14,125 nucleotides of DNA, from NCBI GenBank assembly GCA_035525375.1, contig DATLEI010000007.1:1-14125 (forward strand). Reading direction: 5' to 3'. The position numbers and the translations under genes are program-made. Below, piece after piece: positions 1 to 8,278 of the stretch. Under the pieces are notes generated by a model. That model saw only the letters and a list, made by a program, of their open reading frames with translations, was not told the DNA's origin and made no database searches. Numbering within the stretch: the first letter of the stretch is position 1; each line of letters opens with the position of its first letter. Source of the stretch: JALZBN01 sp035525375 (GTDB taxonomy: Bacteria > Actinomycetota > Acidimicrobiia > Acidimicrobiales > AC-14).

Positions 1-664
1 CGAGGGCAGCCGCCACCAGTCGGAGGTAGGCCAGCCGGTGCTCCTCGAAGAGCTGGCGGCTGATGGCACTGATCGGGAGGTGGAACTCCGCAAGCTCGCC
101 CGCCAGCTCAAAGACCTCGGGAGTGGTGTTGTCGTACTGGAATCGACCGGTGTCACACACGAGCCCGGTGTACAGACAGATGGCGGCATCGCGATCAAGC
201 GCCCACCCGAGTCGGTCAAACAGGCGGCGGACGATCACGGCCGAGGCGGCCGCATCAGGGTCGATCACGTTGATCGTGCCGTAGCCGTCATTGGTGACGT
301 GGTGATCGATCACGATGAGTTCGCGAGCGGCGCGCGCCGGCGCGGCTAACTCGCCCAGCCGGGCCAGCGACCCGCAGTCGAATGTCAGCATCAGGTCGGG
401 GACGGGGGGGTAGTCGTCGGGCTTGGTGGCCAGGTCGAGGCCAGGGATGAAGGAGTAGTGGTTCCCGAAGACAAAGGGCGACGGCCAGGAAGCGACAGAG
501 GTCTTCCCATGGAGTTGGGCGAGGTGGTGCAGCGCAAGCATCGAGCCGAGGGCGTCGCCGTCGGGAACGACGTGACAGGCGAGTGCGAGTGAGGAGGCCG
601 AGGCGATCGCGTCAGCAGCTCTGTCGAGCGCGCTGTCAATCGAAATGCCTCGGTTGTCACTCAT
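1..664 (-). CDS. nrnA: DHH-family bifunctional nanoRNase/pAp phosphatase NrnA (3' end off window)
   Basis: The first 221 codons are visible and the C-terminal DHHA1 domain lies beyond base 1. DHH phosphoesterase motifs are clear: HVVPDGDALGS at residues 31-41 (H31, D35, D37), the DCG aspartate at D96, the DHH triad at 120-122, and YTGLVCDTGRF at 165-175 with D171. Family members are Mn-dependent and degrade 2-5 nt RNAs and dephosphorylate pAp. The mycobacterial homologue, also next to rbfA, additionally hydrolyses cyclic dinucleotides, so c-di-AMP turnover is possible here. The ATG overlaps the rbfA stop as ATGA (661-664), which implies translational coupling. The family and start are well supported. 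The substrate choice is inferred. Confidence 0.93.
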   Translation of the reverse strand, partial: MSDNRGISIDSALDRAADAIASASSLALACHVVPDGDALGSMLALHHLAQLHGKTSVASWPSPFVFGNHYSFIPGLDLATKPDDYPPVPDLMLTFDCGSLARLGELAAPARAARELIVIDHHVTNDGYGTINVIDPDAAASAVIVRRLFDRLGWALDRDAAICLYTGLVCDTGRFQYDNTTPEVFELAGELAEFHLPISAISRQLFEEHRLAYLRLVAAAL

Positions 665-1041
665 GTCCGGCGATCCTCGCCTTCGGGCGGCGGGCGCTTC
701 AGGTCCTTCAGGATATCTTCCACTCTAGTACCAACGGCTATAGCTGGGTCGGACTGAAAGACTAATTCGGGCGTGCGTTTCAGACGTAGCTGGCGAGCAA
801 CTGCGGCCTGGAGACGAATGCGGTGAATCGCCAAGCTGTCGGCGACTACCTCAGATTCCTTATCGGTCGAAAGTGCCGAAAACCAAACCGTTGCATTCCG
901 CAGGTCAGAGTTGGTCTTGACGCCGGTGATCGTGACGAGCGCGAGTTCCTCATCGTCGATAAGTCGTAGTTCGTCGGCGATCACCTCGCGAAGCGCTTCG
1001 TTCACCCGCTCGATGCGCGGGTAACCCCTCTTAGAGGTCAT
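661..1041 (-). CDS. rbfA: 30S ribosome-binding factor RbfA
   Basis: This 126-residue protein has the usual RbfA length and pattern: an N-terminal R-I-x-R-V-N helix, LALVTITGVKTNSDLRNATV (residues 33-52) forming the type-II KH core, and a C-terminal helix with RLKRTPELVF-S-D. RbfA binds the 30S neck near 16S helix 1 and assists late 17S-to-16S maturation and cold adaptation. The ATG has a good GGGAGGA Shine-Dalgarno about 10 nt upstream, inside the end of ylxP. The gene overlaps ylxP by 11 bp and nrnA by 4 bp. By hand count, parts of the gene (lines 721 and 841) are near 52% GC, lower than neighbouring genes. Confidence 0.96.
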   Translation of the reverse strand: MTSKRGYPRIERVNEALREVIADELRLIDDEELALVTITGVKTNSDLRNATVWFSALSTDKESEVVADSLAIHRIRLQAAVARQLRLKRTPELVFQSDPAIAVGTRVEDILKDLKRPPPEGEDRRT

Positions 1042-1339
1042 CTTCAGCGTCCTCCCAGCTCGACCACCGTGTCTCGAACGCCGATATCTCGATACCCGGA
1101 AGACTCCATACGTAGCGCTCCACCGCGTTGACTACGTCGAGGGCGTGGCGTTGTGACTCGGCAACTACCGCCAGACCCACGGCGCACCGTTGCCACTTGT
1201 CGTGGTGTGCGACTTCGGCGACAGACAGCGAGTGTCGCTGACGGATCCGCTCCACGATCGGCTTCACGACGGCGCGCTTCTCCTTCAGAGATCGACTCTC
1301 CGGGATATGAGCCTCGAACCGCACCAGACCGATGTGCAC
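1031..1339 (-). CDS. ylxP: DUF503 / YlxP-like protein
   Basis: The 102-residue product matches the DUF503 family. It has a short N-terminal strand (MHIGLVRFEAHIP), the hallmark SRSLKEKRAVVKPI at residues 15-28, then SVAEVAHHDKWQ, and a ferredoxin-like fold is expected. Family members lie between infB and rbfA in many bacteria. A role in small-subunit assembly has been proposed, but the biochemistry is poorly defined. The start is GTG (1337-1339). An ATG at 1345-1347 is out of frame. No strong Shine-Dalgarno is visible, so coupling to the ABC-F gene 34 bp upstream is likely. The frame runs 11 bp into rbfA and carries the rbfA ribosome-binding site. Confidence 0.9.
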   Translation of the reverse strand: MHIGLVRFEAHIPESRSLKEKRAVVKPIVERIRQRHSLSVAEVAHHDKWQRCAVGLAVVAESQRHALDVVNAVERYVWSLPGIEISAFETRWSSWEDAEDDL

Positions 1340-1373
1340 CAGCCCATTGTGACGGGCGCGGGTGCCGAACCGC

Positions 1374-3014
<1,641 letters not shown>

Positions 3015-3057
3015 CGTCTGGGTTGGGTCCTAGTAAGCCGAAGTTTCTAAAAAGGCA

Positions 3058-3063
3058 TAGGGT
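3058..3063 (+). promoter_or_regulatory. candidate -10 element (TAGGGT) for the small basic ORF
   Basis: TAGGGT fits the actinobacterial TANNNT -10 consensus and ends 6 nt before the A of the ATG at 3070. A start site at that spacing would give a leaderless mRNA, which is common in Actinomycetota. No recognisable -35 is present, so this is a position-based inference. Confidence 0.3.
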
Positions 3064-3069
3064 GGCGCC

Positions 3070-3189
3070 ATGGCTGAAAAGGCACCGCCCTCGGCGAATA
3101 ACAAGAAGCAGGGAAAGTCGCTCATGGAAAAACGGGCGGCCAAGAAGGCCAAGAAGGCCGAGAAGTCGAGGAAGGGCTCCACCGCTTAG
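3070..3189 (+). CDS. small Lys-rich basic protein, 39 aa, function unknown
   Basis: This is the only likely plus-strand gene in the window. It starts MAEKAPPSANNKKQGKSL and then has an almost pure K/R/A/E helix (MEKRAAKKAKKAEKSRKG), ending at TAG 3187-3189. Eleven of 39 residues are lysine, with a strongly positive net charge and no membrane segment or signal peptide. The composition resembles small nucleic-acid- or ribosome-binding peptides, but I do not recognise a named family. It diverges from the ABC-F start (55 bp away) and converges on the infB stop (26 bp away), so any infB-to-ABC-F read-through RNA would be antisense to it. A TAGGGT -10-like box 6 nt before the ATG suggests leaderless expression. 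It occupies most of the 201-bp infB/ABC-F gap. Confidence 0.6.
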   Translation: MAEKAPPSANNKKQGKSLMEKRAAKKAKKAEKSRKGSTA

Positions 3190-3215
3190 GTCCTCTCACT
3201 CGTCACCCACCTGGC

Positions 3216-6104
3216 CTAGGTCCTCGGGATCTCCCGTTCGTCGTAGGTCTCGATGATGTCGCCGGCACGAAGGTCTTGGAAGTCGGAGAGACCGATGCCG
3301 CACTCGAAGCCGGTGGCGACCTCGCGAACGTCGTCTTTGAATCGGCGCAGCGACGTGATGCTGCCCGTCCAGATGATGACGCCCTCGCGAAGGAACCGCA
3401 CCTTCGATCCCCGCGTGATCACCCCGTTGCGAACGTAGCAGCCGGCAACGGCGCCGATTTTTGGTACCCGGAAGATGTCACGCACCTCGGCTTCGCCGGT
3501 CACGACCTCTTCGAACTCGGGGGCCAACAGTCCGACCATGGCACGCTCGATGTCTTCGAGCACCTGGTAGATGATCTGATAGTTCCGGATCTCGACGTTT
3601 TCGGCCTCGGCTAGCTCTCGGGCCTTGCGATCTGGTCGCACGTTGAAGCCGATGATCGTGCCGTTCGAGGCCGCCCCCAAGGTGACATCGTTCTCGGTGA
3701 TACCGCCGACTCCCCGGCGCACGAAGGCGAGCTTGACGTCGTCGCGCTCGAGCTTCTTCAGGCTGCTCGTGAGCGCCTCGAGTGAACCGTGAACATCGGC
3801 CTTCAGGATGAGGTTGAGCGTGGCCGTCTCGCCCCGCTGGATCTGCTCGAAGATGTCTTCGAGGCGCGCACCGGGGCCGACGGCCGATCCGGTCTTCGAC
3901 AGGTCGGCGAAGCGGAAGCGCTGCTCGCGCGCCTCGGCCACGACCCGCGCCGTCTTGTTGTCGGGTGCCACCCGGAACTCGTCGCCGGCACCGGGCACGT
4001 CGGAGAGACCCTGCACCACCACCGGCGTTGACGGCAGCGCCTCCTTGATTGCGTCGTCGTGGTGATCGAGGAGGGCCTTGACCCGTCCCCAGGCTGGACC
4101 GGCGACGATCCAGTCGCCTACCCGCAGCGTTCCTCGCTGCACTAGGACGGTGGCGACGGGGCCACGGCCGATATCGAGGTTGGCCTCGAGGACGACGCCA
4201 CGGGCCCGTCCCTCAGGATTGGCCACCAGCTCCTCGACGTCAGCGACGACGATCAGCTGCTCGAGAAGGTCGTCGATGCCCATGCCCTGCAGGGCCGAGA
4301 CCTCGACCATGATCGTGTCCCCGCCCCACTCCTCGGGCACCAAACCGTGCTCGGAAAGCTGCTGACGGACCCGGTTTGGGTCAGCGTCTTCGCGGTCGAC
4401 TTTGTTGATGGCGACGACGATGGGTACGTCGGCCGCCTTGGCGTGGTCGATCGCCTCGGCTGTCTGGGGCATCACGCCATCATCCGCGGCGACGACGAGC
4501 ACCGCGATGTCGGTGGCCTCCGCCCCCCGGGCACGCATGGCCGTGAACGCCTCGTGACCCGGCGTGTCGATGAAGGTGATGAGGCGGCCGTCCTTGACCA
4601 CCTGGTAAGCGCCAATGTGTTGGGTGATCCCGCCCGCCTCGCCACTGACCACGTCGGTCTCCCGGATGCGGTCGAGTAGCAGCGTCTTGCCGTGGTCGAC
4701 GTGACCCATCACGGTGATCACCGGCGGCCGGTCGCGCAGTGCATCCTCGTCTTCGTCACCGGGGTCCTCACCGAGGAGCCCTTGCAGCTCGACCTCTTGC
4801 TCCTGACCAGGATCGACGAGCAGCACCTCGGCGCCTACCTCGACCGCGAAAAGCTCGATCATGTCGTCGGTGAGCGATTGGGTCGCGGTCACCATCTCGC
4901 CCTGCTGGTACAAGAATCTGACTACATCGGCCGCACTCCGGTTGAGCTTGGGGCCGAGTTGCTGCGCGCTCGAACCGCGCTCGACAACGATCTCCCCTTC
5001 GGGAATCGGTGCCTCGGAGCGGCTGTACGTCGTCGCCTGGGTCGGCTCCAACTCCTCGAAGCTGCGCCGGCGCCGGCGACGGCGCGGCGGACGGGGCCGG
5101 TTCTGACCCGGGCCACCACGTCCTGGCGGGCCCCCTCCAGGGCCACCTCTGCCACCCCCGGGGCCACCGGGGCCCCCGGGCGGACGGCCAAACGCGCCAC
5201 CGGGGCGATCGGCGCCAAAACCGCCGGGACGGCCAGCTCCTCCGGGACGGGCGGGCGCGCCAGCTCCGCCGGGACGCGCGCCTTGGGCTGGGCGGCCAAC
5301 GCCGCCGGGACGGCCGGTGCCCGCGGGACGAGTTGAGCCGCCCGGGCGGGCGCCAGGAGCAGTGCCGCGCCCCCCCAAGCCAGGAGGTGGAGGAATGGGT
5401 TTGCCGCTGGCCGAGCGCCGGAAGCCCGGCGGCGGAGGGATGGGCTTGCCGGTTGGCGACACCGGCTGACCCGACGGCTCGTCGCCGGGGAGCGCGGGTA
5501 CGCCGCGCTCTGACGGTGCAGCGGGCGCCGACGGTGGCGCTGACGCGGCAGCCGGTGCCTCGGCCGGACGGGGCGGCGCTGGAGGATCGGCCGGAGCGGG
5601 CGGCGCTACAGGCGCCGGCGTGGCGGCAGCCGGGGCCGCTGGGACCGCCGGGCGCGGCGGCGGAGCCGGGGCCGGTGAAGGAGGAGCGTGAGGCGCCACC
5701 GTGGCGGCCGCCGGACGGCTGGCAGCCACGTCGGGCTGCTCAGAGGCGGGCCGGCTGGTGACCAACCGGTGAGGCGCTTCGGGCGTTGACCGGCTGGCGC
5801 CCCGATCCTGACCGCTCGTACCACCAGAACCCAGATCTGCTGGTGGCGCCGACGATTCGTCACCAACAGGCGGTCGCCTACGACTGATCGAGGCCGGCTT
5901 CGGCGCCGGTTCCTCAGGCGGTGCGACCTCGCGTTTTAGGCCCTCGCGCTCAGCCTTGCGGCGGATCCTGTCGGCTTGGGCATCCTCGATGCTCGAGGAG
6001 TGACTCTTGACGCCGATACCGAGCGCGCTGCACAAGTCGAGCGTCTCCTTGTTGGAGAGCCCGAGCTCTCGTGCTAGCTCGTAGACCCGGATCCTCGGTG
6101 CCAA
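3216..6104 (-). CDS. infB: translation initiation factor IF-2
   Basis: This 962-residue GTPase delivers fMet-tRNA to the 30S subunit and promotes subunit joining. Domain order is an IF2-N helix bundle (1-57), a low-complexity Pro/Ala then Gly/Pro/Arg linker (60-347), and a second IF2-N-like segment (about 370-432). The G domain follows with GHVDHGKT (467-474), GGITQHIG (491-498), DTPG (513-516), NKVD (567-570) and SAL (603-605). The EF-Tu-like domain II, domain III and the C-terminal fMet-binding domain (about 860-962) complete it. The start is TTG at 6102-6104, giving the conserved x-R-I-R-V-Y-E-L-A opening. A TAA lies in frame a few codons upstream and no ATG or GTG intervenes. A GAGAGGAG lies about 12 nt upstream, which is rather far. 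It follows ylxR after 80 bp with no evident promoter. Confidence 0.98.
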   Translation of the reverse strand: MAPRIRVYELARELGLSNKETLDLCSALGIGVKSHSSSIEDAQADRIRRKAEREGLKREVAPPEEPAPKPASISRRRPPVGDESSAPPADLGSGGTSGQDRGASRSTPEAPHRLVTSRPASEQPDVAASRPAAATVAPHAPPSPAPAPPPRPAVPAAPAAATPAPVAPPAPADPPAPPRPAEAPAAASAPPSAPAAPSERGVPALPGDEPSGQPVSPTGKPIPPPPGFRRSASGKPIPPPPGLGGRGTAPGARPGGSTRPAGTGRPGGVGRPAQGARPGGAGAPARPGGAGRPGGFGADRPGGAFGRPPGGPGGPGGGRGGPGGGPPGRGGPGQNRPRPPRRRRRRRSFEELEPTQATTYSRSEAPIPEGEIVVERGSSAQQLGPKLNRSAADVVRFLYQQGEMVTATQSLTDDMIELFAVEVGAEVLLVDPGQEQEVELQGLLGEDPGDEDEDALRDRPPVITVMGHVDHGKTLLLDRIRETDVVSGEAGGITQHIGAYQVVKDGRLITFIDTPGHEAFTAMRARGAEATDIAVLVVAADDGVMPQTAEAIDHAKAADVPIVVAINKVDREDADPNRVRQQLSEHGLVPEEWGGDTIMVEVSALQGMGIDDLLEQLIVVADVEELVANPEGRARGVVLEANLDIGRGPVATVLVQRGTLRVGDWIVAGPAWGRVKALLDHHDDAIKEALPSTPVVVQGLSDVPGAGDEFRVAPDNKTARVVAEAREQRFRFADLSKTGSAVGPGARLEDIFEQIQRGETATLNLILKADVHGSLEALTSSLKKLERDDVKLAFVRRGVGGITENDVTLGAASNGTIIGFNVRPDRKARELAEAENVEIRNYQIIYQVLEDIERAMVGLLAPEFEEVVTGEAEVRDIFRVPKIGAVAGCYVRNGVITRGSKVRFLREGVIIWTGSITSLRRFKDDVREVATGFECGIGLSDFQDLRAGDIIETYDEREIPRT
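5064..5450 (-). repeat. low-complexity repeats encoding the IF-2 linker
   Basis: Within infB, GKPIPPPPG occurs twice 15 residues apart (residues 219-227 and 234-242, bases 5379-5450). It is followed by about 90 residues of degenerate RPGG/GRPGG/GGPGG repeats (about 5100-5378) and then seven consecutive arginines (residues 341-347, bases 5064-5084). The repeats are coding and in frame, so they are a protein-level expansion and not a mobile repeat. Confidence 0.85.
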
Positions 6105-6184
6105 GTTGTTGCCCAGCTCCTCTCGATATTGCTTTTACTGAGACGTCTTGTGCTCTTCGTGTACCGGTCACGCCCCGCCGCCGG

Positions 6185-6460
6185 TCATTGCCTGCTCTCC
6201 TCTATCCTCCCACGCTCGCCGAGGTGCTCTCGCAGCCCCGCCAGGGCTTCTGACGAGACCGGTGTGCGCAGCGCCCGGGCAAAGGCCTTTCGCCCGTAAG
6301 CCGCATCGAGGCAGGATGGAGACTCTCGGCAGAGCCAAGCTCCCCGACCCGGCAGCGTGCGCCCGACTTCGAGCGTTCCATTGGGCCGGGCCACGATCCT
6401 GACCAGATCAGTCGGGTCGGTGGCCCTCCGGCACCCAATACACGTGCGTGAGGAGGTTAT
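6185..6460 (-). CDS. ylxR: YlxR (DUF448) RNA-binding protein, probable AUA start
   Basis: This 91-residue protein has the YlxR core: RTCIGCRR (residues 5-12), the P-x-D-L-x-R-I-V strand, and PGRGAWLC (37-44). Two CxxC/Cx5C-like cysteine pairs (C7/C10 and C44/C50) could hold metal or be structural. Family members occur in the nusA-infB operon. They are reported to bind nucleic acid and to affect RNase P or transcription, and the role varies by organism. No ATG, GTG or TTG lies between residue 1 and the GTG at 6593-6595, which would add 45 low-complexity residues deep inside nusA. ATA at 6458-6460 has GGGGGAGG 7 nt upstream and forms ATAA with the nusA stop, exactly where ATGA would be expected. 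I chose it for that reason. The family is sure; the start codon is inferred. Confidence 0.85.
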   Translation of the reverse strand: MTSSRTCIGCRRATDPTDLVRIVARPNGTLEVGRTLPGRGAWLCRESPSCLDAAYGRKAFARALRTPVSSEALAGLREHLGERGRIEESRQ

Positions 6461-7683
6461 TCCTTTGCCTCCCCCGGTTGAGCCGGTGCCTGTGCTTCGG
6501 CGGCGACCGGAGCATCGGCGGCGACCGGAACATCGGCCGGAGGCGGGGGTGGGGGTGGCCCGTCCTTGGTTTCGCCGCCGGGCTGCTGGGACCACTCATC
6601 GGCCGAGAGGCTTTCGCCGCCCTCGGCCGGCCGCCACACCATGTTCCCGGCGTCGTCGGTGATCCACTCGCCCTGGGCCCATTCCTCACCGGCGTAACCG
6701 GCTTCGGCTTCGGTGTGTTGGGTCTCGCTCATGATGTCGACCCGCCACCCGGTGAGCCTGGCGGCGAGCCTGGCGTTCTGGCCTTCCTTCCCGATGGCCA
6801 GCGACAACTGGTAGTCAGGGACGATGACCAGGGCCGTGCCGGAGTCCTCGTCGATGCGGACCTGGCTGACACGCGCCGGCGACAGGGCCTTCATAACGAA
6901 CTCCGGAGGGTCGTCGGAGAACGGGACGATGTCAACCTTTTCGCCCCGTAGCTCGTTGACGACCATACGCACCCGGGCGCCTCGGGCCCCGACACAGGCA
7001 CCTACCGGGTCGACATTCGAGTCGTTCGACCAGACCGCGATCTTCGTGCGATGGCCGGGCTCTCGGGCGACCGCCTTGAGCTCGACGACGCCATCGTTGA
7101 TCTCGGGCACTTCGAGCTCGAAGAGGCGCTTGATGAGCCCGGGGTGCGTGCGACTCACGACGATCTGCGGGCCCTTGGCCGTCTTTCGGACTTCCACGAT
7201 GTAGGCCTTGAGGCGCGCGCCGTGCTCATAGCGCTCGTAAGGAACCTGCTCGGCCTGGGGAAGCAATGCTTCCACCCGGCCTAGGTCGAGAAGGGTGTAG
7301 CGCTGATCGTTCTGCTGGATGATGCCGGTGACGATGTCGCCCTCGCGGCCCTTGTAGTCCTCGTACTTCATCTCCCGCTCGGCCTCGCGGATGCGCTGAA
7401 GGATTACCTGCTTGGCCGTCTGCGCCGCAATTCGGCCGAAGTCCTCTGGGGTGTCCTCCCATTCGCGGGTGACGTTGCCGTCCTCGTCGAGGTCTTGGGC
7501 ATAGACATGCATCTCCCCGGTGTCGGGGTCGATGGTGACGAATGCCTCTTCGGCGGCGTCGGGCATGCGCTTATAGGCAGAGACCAAGGCGTTGGCGAGT
7601 GCCTCGAGCAGGATCTCGATCGAGACGCCCTTCTCGCGCTCGATGACCTGCAGCGCCTCCATCAAATCTAAGTTGGAACTCAC
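6457..7683 (-). CDS. nusA: transcription termination/antitermination factor NusA
   Basis: This 408-residue protein binds RNA polymerase near the exit channel and modulates pausing, intrinsic termination and antitermination. It has the N-terminal polymerase-binding domain (1-105), an S1 domain (about 111-178), KH1 (GACVGARGARV at about 228-238) and KH2 (IGKEGQNARLA at about 297-307). The C-terminal acidic repeats of the E. coli protein are absent, as in other actinobacteria. In their place is a tail (330-408) with W-rich and E/D patches, seven consecutive prolines and Ala/Pro repeats. The GTG start overlaps the rimP stop as GTGA (7680-7683). The TAA stop overlaps the proposed ylxR start. Confidence 0.97.
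   Translation of the reverse strand: MSSNLDLMEALQVIEREKGVSIEILLEALANALVSAYKRMPDAAEEAFVTIDPDTGEMHVYAQDLDEDGNVTREWEDTPEDFGRIAAQTAKQVILQRIREAEREMKYEDYKGREGDIVTGIIQQNDQRYTLLDLGRVEALLPQAEQVPYERYEHGARLKAYIVEVRKTAKGPQIVVSRTHPGLIKRLFELEVPEINDGVVELKAVAREPGHRTKIAVWSNDSNVDPVGACVGARGARVRMVVNELRGEKVDIVPFSDDPPEFVMKALSPARVSQVRIDEDSGTALVIVPDYQLSLAIGKEGQNARLAARLTGWRVDIMSETQHTEAEAGYAGEEWAQGEWITDDAGNMVWRPAEGGESLSADEWSQQPGGETKDGPPPPPPPADVPVAADAPVAAEAQAPAQPGEAKE
6468..6475 (-). promoter_or_regulatory. Shine-Dalgarno of ylxR (GGGGGAGG)
   Basis: It sits in the last codons of nusA, 7 nt before the ATA at 6458-6460. The spacing is ideal for initiation there, and no standard start codon is available at that position. 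It therefore decides the ylxR start. Confidence 0.6.
6497..6532 (-). repeat. 18-bp tandem duplication in the nusA tail
   Basis: Two adjacent 18-bp units, 6497-6514 and 6515-6532, differ by one base (G/A) and keep the reading frame. They encode the PVAA-type repeats of the NusA C-terminal tail (...VPVAADAPVAAEA...). This looks like slippage in a disordered segment. Confidence 0.75.
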
Positions 7684-8165
7684 TTCTTGCCTGCCTTCTG
7701 TCTGGGCGACTGCTTGGGGGCGGGCCAGACGAACTTGGTGCGGGCCGACTGGATGTCGACGTAGGCGAGGTGGTTGCCAGCGACGACGATGCCCGTATCG
7801 TCGGCGGACTCGAGAATGCCGTCAATCCTGCGATCGGTGGCCACCCCCGGCTGCAGCTTCACAGTCACATCCGTGCCAATTGCACGCTCGAAGTGCACGG
7901 GCGTGCGCAACGGCCGCTCCAGGCCAGGGCTCGAGACCTCCAAGAGGTACCGGCCGGCCACAGGATCAGCGCGATCGAGTTCGGCCGAGATCCGGCGCGT
8001 CGCTTCGCTGATGGTGTCGATGTCGACGCCACCTGGGCGGTCGACAGTCACCTTCAGGACCGACGCCTGCTGCTCGACATCGAAGACTTCGACGCCGTCC
8101 TGGGCGAGAACGGGTTCGATGAGCTGGCGAACGCGACTGCTGACACTGTTCTCGGTCACCCTCAC
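7680..8165 (-). CDS. rimP: ribosome maturation factor RimP
   Basis: RimP binds the free 30S subunit and helps assemble the S12 region. The 161 residues show the N-terminal RimP domain with VRQLIEPVLAQDGVEVFDVE, GGVDIDTISEATRRIS and the signature YLLEVSSPGLERPL (around residues 73-86), and then a C-terminal SH3-like barrel. The span uses the outer GTG (8163-8165). A second GTG two codons on (8157-8159, MTENSVSS) is equally plausible, because GGGAG at 8169-8173 is 9 nt from it and only 3 nt from the outer one. The stop overlaps the nusA GTG by 4 bp. This is the first gene of the nusA-infB operon, downstream of the terminator at 8193-8221. Confidence 0.95.
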   Translation of the reverse strand: MRVTENSVSSRVRQLIEPVLAQDGVEVFDVEQQASVLKVTVDRPGGVDIDTISEATRRISAELDRADPVAGRYLLEVSSPGLERPLRTPVHFERAIGTDVTVKLQPGVATDRRIDGILESADDTGIVVAGNHLAYVDIQSARTKFVWPAPKQSPRQKAGKK

Positions 8166-8185
8166 TCTCTCCCATCTCTCGTCTG

Positions 8186-8195
8186 TGTCCGGACA
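8186..8195. repeat. perfect 10-bp palindrome TGTCCGGACA in the rimP leader
   Basis: Two 5-bp arms with no spacer lie between the terminator U-tract and rimP. The site could be a protein-binding site, or chance in G/C-rich DNA. It has no loop and cannot form an RNA hairpin by itself. Confidence 0.25.
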
Positions 8196-8221
8196 AAGAA
8201 AAACGTGGGCCCCGGCCCACG
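8193..8221 (-). terminator. intrinsic terminator between ispG and rimP
   Basis: On the minus strand CGTGGGC-CGGG-GCCCACG (8221-8204) makes a perfect 7-bp, G/C-rich stem with a 4-nt loop. It is followed directly by TTTTTCTTTGT (8203-8193), a good U-tract. It ends the frr-to-ispG block. If transcription of rimP starts upstream of it, it would instead act in the rimP-nusA leader. On the plus strand no U-tract of similar quality follows. Confidence 0.85.
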
Positions 8222-8261
8222 CCTTTCACCACCCTTTACTCGTACGACCGTGAAGCTAGAG

Positions 8262-8267
8262 AGTATA
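8262..8267 (-). promoter_or_regulatory. candidate -10 (TATACT) for the rimP-nusA-infB operon
   Basis: TATACT is close to the TATAAT consensus and lies just after the ispG stop, about 97 bp before rimP. Transcription would begin near 8254-8257 and run into the terminator hairpin. No -35 match is found 16-19 nt upstream, and no extended -10 TG is present, so support is weak. Confidence 0.3.
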
Positions 8268-8278
8268 ACTGCAAACGC

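Noticed and set aside
3190..3215. Bidirectional terminator between infB and the small plus-strand ORF
   Set aside because: No stem-loop or U-tract is visible. The repeated TAGGTCCTC at 3186-3194 and 3217-3225 is a direct repeat, not inverted, and is probably chance.
5009..5761. Plus-strand ORF of 250 codons opposite the IF-2 linker
   Set aside because: The Gly/Pro/Ala codon bias of the linker removes stops on the other strand. The Arg/Ala/Gly-rich translation is low-complexity shadow.
6105..6184. Possible promoter or small gene in the ylxR-infB gap
   Set aside because: The 80 bp has an AGACGTCT palindrome but no -10/-35 pair, terminator or convincing ORF. Read-through from ylxR explains infB expression.
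6461..6595. N-terminal extension of ylxR from GTG 6595
   Set aside because: It would add 45 Arg/Gly/Ser residues encoded out of frame within the nusA tail, and YlxR proteins normally begin just before the RTCxGCR motif.
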